Part shown: positions 12,541 through 23,199 of the stretch, one piece after another
Numbering within the stretch: position 1 is the first letter of the stretch
How the letters are laid out: every line of letters starts with the position of its first letter
Source: Fagopyrum homotropicum
Lineage: Eukaryota > Streptophyta > Magnoliopsida > Caryophyllales > Polygonaceae
Assembly (NCBI GenBank): GCA_033239125.1
Contig: BSWB01000002.1
Location: forward strand, 5,551,001-5,615,000
DNA: 64,000 nucleotides
Reading direction: 5' to 3'
The notes under the pieces: model-generated
What the model saw: the letters and a program-made list of their open reading frames with translations, nothing else
Database searches by the model: none
Told to the model about the DNA's origin: nothing
Position numbers and translations under genes: made by a program

Positions 12541-13662
12541 CTAAAATTAAGGAAACCGTTAACTATATTTATGGTAATTGTACGCTTGAGATTTGAGAAT
12601 CCTTTTTATCCACCATTATTAATATTTCAACAGAAACCAAACGTCCAAACGAAGATCCTTCTGCACCGCCATTCCTAAGCAAAGATCAATCTGCACCACC
12701 ATTCCGAAACCATCAAATTGTGCGCTCAAGTCGACTGGAGCCAAAATCAAAACGATTGTTCATCCAAGGATCTCCAACACCTCGCCAAGACGGAGCCCTC
12801 TCCTCGTTGAATGAATATCGATCTTGAATGTCAATCGAAGAGTGTGTGGTGAACGACGTCGGATTTGGCTACGTCGTCTTCCTCGTTGCGGTGGTACATT
12901 TGGATAGGGGTTTAGGGCTTTGCTTACAGACGATGAATCTTCTTTACTCTTCTTCTCCCTTTGTTGCACTACGACCTCACTGCTCACAACAATGGCAACT
13001 GCTTCACCGGGTATGATATATTCGGATAAGGGTTAATTATGTGCATATGTTGTTGCGAAAATATTATTAACTAACTATATATGTACTAAATATATAGTTT
13101 GTGTACATTTGGATAGGGGTTTGATGATACACAGACATATTTTGTGTGTACATATAACGTACATGATGTCAATTAGAATATGTACAGTTTTGTGTTTGCA
13201 TGTACATATATTTGCAGTATCTGGTGATTATGTACATATTTTGCCGCGAAAATGTTTTTGACTAAATATATATGTACATATCTTTGCAGTTTTTGGCGAT
13301 TATGTACATATGTTGCTGCGGAAAATGTACCAAGTTTGATTCAATATTTTCGCCATAAGTTGGATTAACAACTGTCTGTTACGGAAATTTCGGAAATGAT
13401 GAATAGAAGGAAGATATTCTAATTTCCTTAATAAATGGAGAGAGAAATATTTACTTTCCCGTTTTGTAATAATTAATTGCTTAATAAATGGAGTGAGAAA
13501 GATATTCTGATTTTCTCAATATCCTCTTTTTATTTTAATAAATCTTTTGATATAATCTGAAGGGATCTATTTTGTACACATTATTAACTTAAGGTCCTTT
13601 ATATGCTCATGAAACAAAACATGCCTACTCCCCATTTTACCGTTATTCAGAAGATTCAACTC

Positions 13663-13663
<1 letters not shown>
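12541..13663. other. Spacer with short imperfect tandem repeats
   Basis: No recognised gene. At 13030-13330 a unit of roughly 70-80 bp containing gattatgtacatatkttg and gcgaaaatgt recurs two to three times with changes. Small open frames on both strands at 12760-13016 have no domain I know. Confidence 0.35.
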
Positions 13664-13745
<82 letters not shown>

Positions 13746-13828
13746 AACACACGGAGTATTTAATTTGATCAATATTTTATGTTTGGCCAATTATTAATTT
13801 AGGGTCCTTTATATGCTCATTAAATACT

Positions 13829-13904
<76 letters not shown>

Positions 13905-13944
13905 ATATGTATACGGAGTATTTAATTTGATCAAAGTTCAACTC

Positions 13945-14002
<58 letters not shown>
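13590..14002. repeat. Duplicated block with three (TA)n arrays
   Basis: TA arrays lie at 13664-13739, 13833-13912 (with TG interruptions) and 13945-14002. The unique sequence between them is itself repeated: gtcctttatatgctcat occurs near 13592 and 13803, and cggagtatttaatttgatca near 13752 and 13914. The phrase gagtatttaatttgatcaat also recurs near 15220. The region therefore grew by duplication of a whole TA-containing unit. Confidence 0.9.
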
Positions 14003-14007
<5 letters not shown>

Positions 14008-14439
14008 TGATATTGAAATAGTCTTCCCAAATAGGTTACAAAGTACTCAATTTGAACGTAGAACGATATTATCGGATTGAATAATATGATTCAAATACCA
14101 TGAAAAAATCTACAATTATGCAGATAGGTTGTGTAATCCAATTTAATGGGAGATCTTTGGCCAATTAGCACACTTGTACTAACTTCATTTGACCTATTTT
14201 ATTGGAAAGCCTTTGGCCAATTAGCTAATTTAGCTCTCTAGATCAGGCTTACTATCTTATCTTCAGTAGTTTTAGTTTATGTCATCAATAAATGAATGTA
14301 ATTCTATTTTTTCATTGAGAAGATTTGTACATTAGGGCCTTTTTTTGGATCACTAGTTTGGATAATTTTATTTTAATAAATATAAGAGATCTAGTTTATT
14401 TGTTGTAATATAAAGAAGTATACTTGATCCTACATATAC
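14003..14439. other. AT-rich spacer
   Basis: No gene or clear element. A ggccaattagc-type phrase is repeated near 14160 and 14215. Confidence 0.3.
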
Positions 14440-14525
14440 AAAAAATGTTATCAAAAATAAGAACTAAACTTGATATATACCTTAGTATATATCAAGTTTA
14501 GTTCTTATTTTTGATAACATTTTTT
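14440..14525. repeat. Perfect 41-bp hairpin
   Basis: The arm 14440-14480 and the arm 14485-14525 are exact reverse complements with a 4-base loop (ctta). Such a near-perfect 86-bp palindrome could form a cruciform in DNA or a miRNA/siRNA-like hairpin if transcribed. No promoter is seen. It could equally be a very small MITE. Confidence 0.95.
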
Positions 14526-15749
14526 CGTCAAATATTATTACAACTTACTTTATCCTGTTCTAAATCCTCTCTCCGATCATTAATATAAGGCCTTGTAATA
14601 TGTCATAAGTTTGCTAAAAAAACATATTAAATATAACAAAAAAGATTTGCTTTTGTATCACTAGTTTGGATGATTTTACGGCTTATTAAATGTTCACTAT
14701 ATATTTTTTCAGATATCAATTCAAGTATGATATCCGAGTAATTTAAATAATTTTGCATAGTTTTTAATAAGAAGTTTGGTCAATAAGAGATTTTTATTAC
14801 TATATATAAGAAGATAAAGTGGACATATCAAACTCCGGGCATTGAATTTTATATATATTATAATTCGGGTATTGATTTTGGGTATTGAATTTCAAGTATA
14901 ATAATTTAGATAATAAATTTTGGGTATTGGACTTCACGTATTATGTACTCAATTTTATTTGTGTATTAAATTTCAAGTATAATAATAATAATAATAATAA
15001 TTAAGTATTAGGTGATAGATATTGATCAAGTATTAAATTAGGTTTTTGGTATCATAGTTAATATAGATTTTTTTGGGTAAGGATCATAGGCTAATAGAAT
15101 GAGATCGATACTTTTTAGTCATCGTTCGACGTAGCATTTAATTTTTGTATACCTAAAATCTAGAGAACTACCTTGATAGATATCTCGGCTGTTTTTATAG
15201 AGGAAATTATATGTGTGCCGAGTATTTAATTTGATCAATATTTTATGTTTGACTCGCTTATATAGGAGTTGAACTTTGATATTCTCGTGTTCAACTCATT
15301 CAATCAACCCAAATATTGCTAGATAAGTCAATCTTTAATAGGGCTGTTATATCCGCCGAACTAGTCATGTTTGGTTCGGACTATCCTCGAAAAATCTCAG
15401 ATTATTCATTTGAATAACCCTAGACTTATCTCCTCATACATCAAACCACTTCCCTTTTAAAATAAAAAATCTAATTAGTTAATAAATTGCAACTAAATCA
15501 CTAAAAACTTATATCATCCTACTTAGGGCAGACTAATTCCTCCTTGAATTGGCAATAAAGTAAACCACGTCACAATTAGACTAAACTCACAAATATAAAC
15601 ACTAAAATAATATTCGCTTGTTTGTCATTCTCCTCGATCTCTAATGAGCTTTTAGGTTTGCTTACTATAGTGGTTAGATATTCTTATTTGCATTGTCAAC
15701 GTATATAGCTTAGCTTTGAGGCTTGCCACATGCCCTATGATATTGATTA
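14526..15749. other. AT-rich spacer
   Basis: No recognised gene. Repetitive phrases such as gggtattga/aatttcaagtataat recur at 14830-15010, and there is a short (ATA)n run near 14985. Confidence 0.35.
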
Positions 15750-16040
15750 GGGCTAGTTTAGTTTTAACTCCGGAATCGAAAACAGAATGAAAACGAATCT
15801 AGTCCATATATATACTCTTGTTCATGAAAATTTTTGGAATCATTCCTTGTGGTTGGAAGTGATTTGAGTTGAATTTGATTACTATTATACCATATAGAGA
15901 AACAAAATGTGGGGAGATAAGTGCATTTTGCATGATATCACAATGAATGATTCCATAAAATTTTATGAATAAGGATATGCATATGGACTAAATTCGTTTC
16001 TATTCCGTTTCCGTTTCCGGAGTTGGAACCAAACGAGCCC
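15750..16040. mobile_element. Tourist-like (PIF/Harbinger-type) MITE 1
   Basis: Terminal inverted repeats begin GGGCTAGTTTAGTTTTAACT on the left, and the right end (ggagttggaaccaaacgagc) is its diverged mirror. The 3-bp target duplication TTA flanks it (15747-15749, 16041-16043), as expected for Tourist elements. A related copy lies at 22522-22787. Confidence 0.85.
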
Positions 16041-17084
16041 TTAGTGTTTTCATACGACTCTTCAATATTTCACCCTACTAATATATATAAAGTTTAAATG
16101 ATTTATATTGTATTTTGCTGTTATATTTCCCTACCGTATTGGTCGTATCGTTAATGCGACGATGAATGCATTCTGATCAAACCCACTTGTGATATGGTTG
16201 AGTAATATCAAAATTACGAATCTACGGCTTTTAGCCATTGGCTTTGTCAAATGACTACGTCAGGCTTAGCTATTGGAGTTTTGTTGCGGAAGGTCACTTG
16301 TCACCTATGACTAAGAAAATTTAGAGCTTTCATGGACAAAGAAAATTTTCTATTATGTGGACGAGAGCTTTGTTTGGATCGTGTGATTGGTGGATGATGC
16401 AAATAAGGGTGACTTTTCCTATTATAGTCATGTCCACTTCCTCTACGCGAAGACTTTGAAACTCTGTATGTCTATAGGTCATTATGGAGCCTTTTGACAT
16501 ACAACTAAGTCTGAGCTTTTATACGTTTTCAGAATATTATGTAGGTTTTTTCGCGAAATGATCTATGGGATTTCACATGGTTATAGAGAATTTTGATGTT
16601 CTCTCGAGTAGTCCATCCATTCGGTCATCTTCCGTTTAAGTCTAGAGACTTTAGTATTTTGGTCTCTAGACTCGTTCTGACGTTTTCATCATTTTCTAGG
16701 TCTCTTTGGATTGTCCCAGCCTCCTCGATCTCTAGAGTCCCGGTCTTTCTTTATCTTACCGGACTTCTGGAATCTTTCTTGTCACGGTGTGATGACATGT
16801 TTTTTTTCTAGCCTTCCTCTCGGCCTAACCATCTTCTCTTGCCATGATCCCATGCCCTTATCTAGTGTCCTCAAGGCATCTTCTGATAAGTCAACTTGTC
16901 TTGCCGCCGACATTGACATTGTCATGGAGCTCGCTTCGTGACACTTACGCATTTAAATTCAAATCTCTTTAAAGAAAGAAACTCGTAATAATCTTTTCTA
17001 CCAAAACAAAAACGAAGTATTTTTTTGTGTCCAAACATCAATCTAATTACAAATGTCGTGGAGGGCACACGTCCAGTGAACCAC
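16041..17084. other. Spacer without a recognised gene
   Basis: Two overlapping open frames of 72-76 codons (16593-16941) lack domains. I see nothing else firm. Confidence 0.3.
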
Positions 17085-17490
17085 ACATACAAACATACGG
17101 AGTTGTATCCTAAAACCAAATGACAATATGAGGAGTAGCCTAATACTTTGTTAGATTCACACAATCTTTTATTGTCGATGTGAAATTTTTCACACCATCT
17201 CAAAACTCCCCCCTCAAGTGTTAACTACACATTTTTATTTCTCGGGTCGAGAATTTTTCGACGGTTTCACATCTCATTCTCTTTTAGCTAATTCCCAAAG
17301 TCAGAAAATCGGTCCGGATCGGACCTGCTCTGATGAGATGTTAACTTTTTCTTATATCCGTCCCGAGTGAGCCTCACATACAAACACATGGGGTTCCATG
17401 CTAAAACCAATTAATAATAGGAGTAAGCTAATACTTATATGTTAAGTTCACACAATCTCGTATTGTCGACGTGGAAATTTCCACATCTCA
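17085..17490. repeat. Two diverged copies of a dispersed repeat
   Basis: The blocks at about 17085-17205 and 17375-17490 share the order cacatacaaacay, ctaaaaccaa, aggagta, ctaatact, ttcacacaatct and attgtcgaygt. A third copy in reverse orientation lies at 39409-39500. The copies are too diverged to define ends. Confidence 0.6.
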
Positions 17491-17563
17491 ACAGCAGAAT
17501 ATGTACACAATCATTATAATAAAACTTATGAACCTTTTATAACTGATACGTGGTGTCTTGTAG

Positions 17564-17954
<391 letters not shown>

Positions 17955-17959
17955 TATAT

Positions 17960-18438
17960 ATATATATAAAAGTTTAGGAATATCACTTATAAGTATAAAA
18001 ATATTCAATAAATAGGACATTTTCGTTTTGTGTCTTTGTAAGGACTAAGGTAGTTTTTTTTAAAAAGATTATCATATCTTAAAAGCTTATATGTTTTTGA
18101 CAAATTAAATTATTGAATAATTTTAGATTTTTTGGAGTTTTTTTTACTAACTAAAATAAAAGTTATTTCTTATATGTATATACATTAAACAAATATAAAT
18201 ATACTTTATACACATTTAATTAATACATGATAGTTTACTATTTTGTAAATTGAAGAAAATAAAATTTGGAAATTTGGGACACGTTAAGGGATAATTATCT
18301 TATAACCATATCCTAATGCATAAATACTAAACCGGAAGCTAAGCATCTTCTAGCTCGATCACATCATATATAAACACCTTTGAACATCAATCTCCTTAAT
18401 CAATATCATAACCGGAAAACAACTTCAAATCACAGGGA
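17960..18438 (+). promoter_or_regulatory. SAUR upstream region with TATA box
   Basis: AT-rich sequence leads into a clear TATA box (catatataaac) near 18366-18373, about 70 bp before the SAUR start codon, so transcription probably begins near 18400 with a short leader. No auxin-response TGTCTC box is evident in the last 100 bp. Confidence 0.6.
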
Positions 18439-18723
18439 ATGTTGCATTCGAGTTCTCCAACTCTGCCGATATCCGCGAGGATCTCTGATGAAGGTGGTAG
18501 GACACGCAAGGGGTACGTGCCGGTGGTGGTAGGCTTTGAAGACGGTGTTGCCGGAGAGAGGTTCTTGATTCCGGTGTTGTTCATTGGGCATCCGTCGATT
18601 GTCGCTCTCCTCGATTTGTCGAGAAACGAGTTTGGGTACGGGCACGAAGGTGTGATTCGGATCCCTTGTGATCCGAACTCTTTCAAGAAGATTATCAAGA
18701 TCTTGCCCTTCAATACTATATAG
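18439..18723 (+). CDS. SAUR-type small auxin-up RNA protein
   Basis: A single exon encodes 94 residues, a typical SAUR length. The SAUR core is readable: a Gly-Tyr-Val-Pro-Val-Val-Val-Gly strand (about 31-38), RFLIPVLFIGHPSIVALLD (about 47-65), EFGYGHEGVIRIPCD (about 69-83) and a short C-terminal helix. Introns are absent, as usual in this family. Family knowledge: SAURs promote cell expansion by inhibiting PP2C-D phosphatases; here that is inferred from family only. The start is set by the TATA box and by the lack of an upstream in-frame ATG. A short piece of its 5' coding end is repeated near 19011-19046. Confidence 0.85.
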   Translation: MLHSSSPTLPISARISDEGGRTRKGYVPVVVGFEDGVAGERFLIPVLFIGHPSIVALLDLSRNEFGYGHEGVIRIPCDPNSFKKIIKILPFNTI

Positions 18724-18853
18724 TTTTTCTTTGTTTATCGTGAAGAGGTTAAGTAATGTATATCGTGATCTCTTACATCGATAATAAACAAACTTACAAT
18801 CTGGTATATAAGTTTAATGAACTATCTCTCATATTGCAAATTGGTCTGAAATA

Positions 18854-18920
<67 letters not shown>

Positions 18921-18933
18921 TTTGAAGTTTCAT
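18724..18933. repeat. SAUR 3' flank with (TA)n microsatellite
   Basis: The TA array covers 18857-18917. The rest is AT-rich 3' flank of the SAUR gene. Confidence 0.8.
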
Positions 18934-20065
18934 GGGCTAATTAGGTAAGTAGGCCTTTTTGAGATTTACATGTAGTAATTATATTAGGCCCATTGTATTT
19001 TAGCATTTAACCATTCGAGTTCTCCATCTCTGCCGATATTGTTGTTTGTGTACAATATCGAGTTTTGAAAATTTTGGGATAACAAATTTAAATTGGTTAT
19101 GGTTTTTGTATTAAGTGATGTTTAAATTGGGTATAAATATAAAATATTATCAAATTTATGGATATAGTTTTGTTTTGATATTTGATTTTTTGGGTATGTT
19201 GTTTTCGAGTATGTTTATGTACTTTGACAAATTTATTATTGGATATGATTGTGACATTATTTGGGTAAGCGAATTTTTGGGTAATAGGTGAGAAAATAGG
19301 ATGTTAGAAATTACTTTTTCTAATTGATGTGACATGTCAGATAGTGCAACATATCACATCCGATGGGCTGCCAAACTTTGCCCTTTTTTTGTACTTAATT
19401 TTTCATACTCTATTCTATAGGGGTTAAAATACCAATCCTAAATACTAGGGATCTTCTTTCTCAATTGATTTGCTTAAAAGGGCTATTTTGTCAAATTTGC
19501 CATAAAACATATGATAAGATACTGAAACAACATCAAAACATGTATGAAAAACAAAACAAAATAGATAGAGACAAGGGTACATCTAAAAAAGTCATACCAG
19601 AAGAAGGGAGGGGAGGACACTTCGGTAGAAAAACGCTTTCCGGCAATGTTTGTGACTTACCAGTTGCTCGAGTCCAGATATGAGGCTGCAATGGGACATC
19701 AAATCTTCTCCTTGGCTGTTGGTGGAGGCACGACAATAAAATATAGAGGAGAACATATACATACGAGGAGGGAGATGAATCTACAAGGTTGCTTGTTTAT
19801 AGGAAAGAGAGGGACAAGAGAAGAGGGGAGGGGAGGGCACTCCGGCGGTTATGCTGACTCGATAGTGGAGTGAAGGGAAAGGGATATAGATGGTTGTGGG
19901 TGATGAAGAAGAGAGTGAGGGTGAAACACGGCTCTCCGCTTTCATAATGGGAAGATGAAGAGGCGTTTAAATGGTAAAAAAAGGTATATTTACTAAATCA
20001 AAAAACGACGCGATCCTAGTTACTATACTAAAAAATGAAAAGGGTTTTACTTACCAAATTCACCC
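18934..20065. mobile_element. Possible Mutator-like element without a clear target duplication
   Basis: The left edge gggctaattaggtaagtagg and the mirror of the right edge (gggtgaatttggtaagtaaa) share about 20 of 28 bases, in the style of the MULE at 20146. The 9-bp flanks (aagtttcat against atttttaaa) do not match, so the pairing is uncertain. Inside, 19011-19046 repeats a piece of the SAUR coding start, and a purine-rich gggaggggagg motif occurs twice (19609, 19827). No intact gene is seen. Confidence 0.4.
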
Positions 20066-20145
20066 ATTTTTAAATTAACTTTATGGATAAGATGACAAGT
20101 GGTCATCTACAACAAGTGACAAATAATCAAGAACCATTGATTTTT

Positions 20146-21208
20146 GGGAGAATTTGACATACTAGGCATTTTTGAATTTTTGTTTAAGAAAGTGTACCCC
20201 AAATTTTTTACCACTTTTATTTAATAGTAGGTAAAAATTATTAACCCTTATATTTAGAAAGAAAGGAATAAATGATGTTTGTTATTTGTTATATAAGTAC
20301 AAGTTTTAATTTTTAATTACTAAATTTGTTTTTTATTTTTATTATTTTTCTTGCCTTTTTTTTTTTTTAATTTTTTTAAATTTTTTTCTTTTTTATTTTC
20401 TGTACTAAATTTCTCATACTGGAATTTCTCATACCAGAATTTCTCATACCAAAATTTTTCATACCAGAAATTTCATAATAGAAATTATGATACGAAAAGT
20501 TCATACCAGAAATTTCATACATATCATTGTGTCGCTGGAGCACAATCCCGTTTTGCAAACAAAACTTCATCTGACTGGTGCTTCACAACAGCAGGTAACA
20601 CATATCTTCCTTGAATATGGAGTGACCTTCGGTGGAAGTTCTTTCTTGTTATGAGCATAAAAAAATGGTTTGATTATTTTATTTGATCAATTAAATAGTT
20701 TCGGAGTCCTCTCACCTCAATGATAATAGTCAAGTTTGTCAATGGGTTATGACATGCGGCTTGCTTGCATTTTAAGACTTGATTGTGAATTTTGCTACAA
20801 CTATGACATTTGAGCTTATTTTTTCAGGTTGAGGAATTGAATATACGTGACGTCAATGAAAGATATCCAAGCAACGATAAGGAGAAAAGTTCATCAGTAC
20901 CGGATGGATTGTCTGAGTTGCAGGACTTGTAGAGTCGAATTGAGAGCATTGAAGCAGCAGTGAATGAGATTGAAGAGCCAAAATGTAGTAAGATTGTTGA
21001 GGCAGAGCGACAAAGTCGGGAAGGGGAAAGAGAAGACGGGAGTAGGGTGAGGGTGAGGGTTAGGGCGAGAGAAGCGGAAGAACGAAGGAGAGGTTAGGGT
21101 TTGGACGGTAAAAAATATGGGAGGGGTATGTTTACTAATTGGAAAACTAATAAAAACCTACTTAGTGTACAATTAAAAAAAAAAAAAGCCTACTTACTAA
21201 ATTAGCCC
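20146..21208. mobile_element. Pack-MULE-like element with 9-bp target duplication
   Basis: The perfect 9-bp duplication ttgattttt flanks it (20137-20145 and 21209-21217), as expected for Mutator-like transposition. Terminal repeats are gggagaatttgacatactag on the left and, mirrored, gggctaatttagtaagtagg on the right. No transposase is present. The inside holds sequence that looks like part of a host gene (see 20828-21020) and a repeated yaaaatttctcatacc module near 20405-20520. Confidence 0.85.
20828..21020 (+). pseudogene. Captured coiled-coil gene fragment
   Basis: One frame reads VEELNIRDVNERYPSNDKEK, then VPDGLSELQDL, a stop, and SRIESIEAAVNEIEE. The heptad-like acidic pattern LQxLxSRIExIExAV is like the coiled coil of plant NET1/KIP1 actin-binding proteins, which is a tentative match from memory of the family. 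It begins after an apparent CAG acceptor (tttttcag near 20827) and carries an in-frame stop. It lies wholly inside the Pack-MULE. Confidence 0.5.
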
Positions 21209-21562
21209 TTGATTTTTTTTAGTTAATTAGTGATATTAAAATTGGCTATGTAATTTTTAGATTTTGGATTATTAGATTTGTAATTATTTATGTTCGAGTG
21301 ATAGTTTGTATGTTTTGGCCTTATGAATTCAGATTCTATTTATCATGATGCGATTAATTTGAGGATAATCAGAATCATAGTACAATGATCTAATTTGATC
21401 GTTGATAACCTGATACCTTAATTTATAATTCACCCACAAAAAGAAAACCGGACATATGAATGGATCGGAAGAACATAATTCTGTGAAGAAAACAAGCCTT
21501 CAAATCGATATTCAAACTTATTTTGAGCTGAAACATAGAAATTAGGGATTTATTTTCCCTCA

Positions 21563-23199
21563 TCAATTCTTCTTATTATAGCAACAACATTGCCTTATTT
21601 CGCCTTTGCGACGAACGATCCCCTCGACATAACCCTTTCTAGTGCAATCGACATCACAATAATAGTTATCATAGCTATGCTCTTCGCACAAGCGGAAGCA
21701 ATAAACTCCTCCCGAATTTGACGTTGGTTTAGACGATTTGCAGTCTGTTCCTTCTCCTGCAGTACCATTTCATATGCAAAAATTATTATTTTGTGAAATG
21801 AATTACATAATATGAGTGGATTAACGGTTATAGACTATGTATGGGCTAACATTAATGACTAACGGCTACAAAAATATGGATGAACTAATATTAATGATAG
21901 CAAATTTTTTTTTTTCCTTCGAAAATAGTTATATACAAACCTAAAATTTACTAAGGGATTAAAAACTTCGCATTTCGCCGGTGTTCATTTTTTTTAATAT
22001 TGGGGCTTTGGGTTTCAACACCAAATACTAAGGGTAGAGTTGGGTCCGGTTCAAACCAAACCGCCGAACCGGCGGTTTGTGAACCGGCGTGAACCGCCGG
22101 TTTGTCAAACCTGCGGTTTAGGTTCGCCGGTTTGGTCAAACCGGAGGTTTAGGTTTAGGTTTGAGCAAAGGTCAAACCTAAACCGACGATTCAAACCGAC
22201 GGTTCAAACCGGCGGTTAAACCGTCAGTTAAACCGACGGATTGGACTTTTTTTTTATTTTTTAAAATTTTTTTGACAAGCCGTCGGTTAAACCGACGGTT
22301 TACCGACAGTTGTTAACGACGGTTTAACCGACGGCTTAGTCAAAAACCGTAGCTTTTTTTAATTTTTTAATTTTTTTAATTTTTTTTTAAAAGTGGGTCA
22401 AACCGCCAAACCGGTTTAGCAAACCGCCGTTTAGGTTAAACCTAAACCGGCGGTTTGATAATTGCCGGTTTAAGTTTAGGTTTGGCCCGGCGGTTTAGGT
22501 TTGCGACCCACCACTAACTAAGGGTCTGTTTGGTTCCAACTCCGGAAACGATATGAATATCCTTATTCATGAAATTTTATGAAATAATTTCTTGTGATTT
22601 CATCCAAAATGAACTTGTCTTCCCACATTTTGCTTCCCTATAGGGTATTAAAAGTAATCAAATTCAATTCCAATAACTTCAAACCACAAGGAATGATTCC
22701 AAAAAACTTTCATGAACAAGACTATACATATGAACTAGATTCGTTTCCATTCCGTTTCCGATTCCGGAGTTAAAATCAAACGGGCCCTAAATCCGTTTTT
22801 CAGACAACACTATCATGCTCGATTAAAAGAATAATATTGGAGTTTTGGACGCCGACCCCATGCGAATTTTTTCGGTAACAAGTAAATTGAAAATCGCGTA
22901 AATACGAGACGTTTCGATGAACCAATATAACGTGAAAGTTTCATACGCTTGAGTGCTTGGGTTGATTGTGAGTTGAGCTACTCGATTCAGGTTTTACCAA
23001 AAAAAAGTGTTTGGCTTGAGTTCGTATACTCTAAACGAGTCGAATATGAATATATTTTTAAGTTTAGTTCAGAATCGACTCGTTTATAAACAAGATGAAC
23101 GATAATAGAAAGCTTACCTTGTGCTAGCAACAAAGCAATGCAGAGAAGCACCGAGATAAGACGATACTTGAAGATGGGACTGGTCTCGATTGAACCCAT
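21563..23199 (-). CDS. Secreted cysteine-rich peptide, two exons
   Basis: Minus strand: exon 1 is 23199-23118 and exon 2 is 21756-21563, with GT donor and CAG acceptor in matching phase 1, giving 91 residues. Residues 1-27 form a signal peptide (hydrophobic core LISVLLCIALLLA). The mature part of about 64 residues has eight cysteines spaced C-x13-C-x3-C-x9-C-x3-C-x18-CCC and ends YNKKN. An exon for the signal peptide followed by an intron and one exon for the mature peptide is the usual layout of plant defensin-like and pollen-coat (PCP-B-type) peptides, but the CCC ending fits no family I can name with confidence. It would act outside the cell. The intron contains two DNA transposons. I chose the start nearest the hydrophobic core; longer in-frame upstream sequence is less like a signal peptide. 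Confidence 0.75.
22035..22516. mobile_element. Non-autonomous hAT element with 8-bp target duplication
   Basis: The perfect 8-bp duplication actaaggg flanks it (22027-22034, 22517-22524). Ends are tagagttgggtcc on the left and, mirrored, tagtggtgggtcg on the right. The body is packed with short palindromic aaaccggcggttt/aaccgacggtt repeats in both orientations, like the subterminal repeats of hAT elements. It carries no transposase and lies in the intron of the cysteine-rich peptide gene. Confidence 0.9.
22522..22787. mobile_element. Tourist-like MITE 2
   Basis: The left end gggtctgtttggttccaact and the mirrored right end (gggcccgtttgattttaact) form a terminal inverted repeat, with TAA on both sides (22519-22521, 22788-22790). 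Same family as 15750-16040. The hAT element sits exactly at its left border, and the hAT duplication includes the TAA and the first GGG of this MITE, so the hAT came later. Intronic. Confidence 0.88.

Noticed and set aside
13567..14004. Tyr/Ile repeat open frames
   Set aside because: Pure translation of (TA)n arrays.
16593..16941. Two overlapping + strand open frames of 72-76 codons
   Set aside because: No domain, no splice or promoter context, overlapping in different frames.
21043..21068. Telomere-like gagggttaggg phrase
   Set aside because: A single short match in a purine-rich stretch, not a tandem telomere array.
22000..22520. Dense cggttt/aaaccg palindromes taken as a satellite
   Set aside because: Terminal repeats and an 8-bp target duplication show that it is a hAT element.
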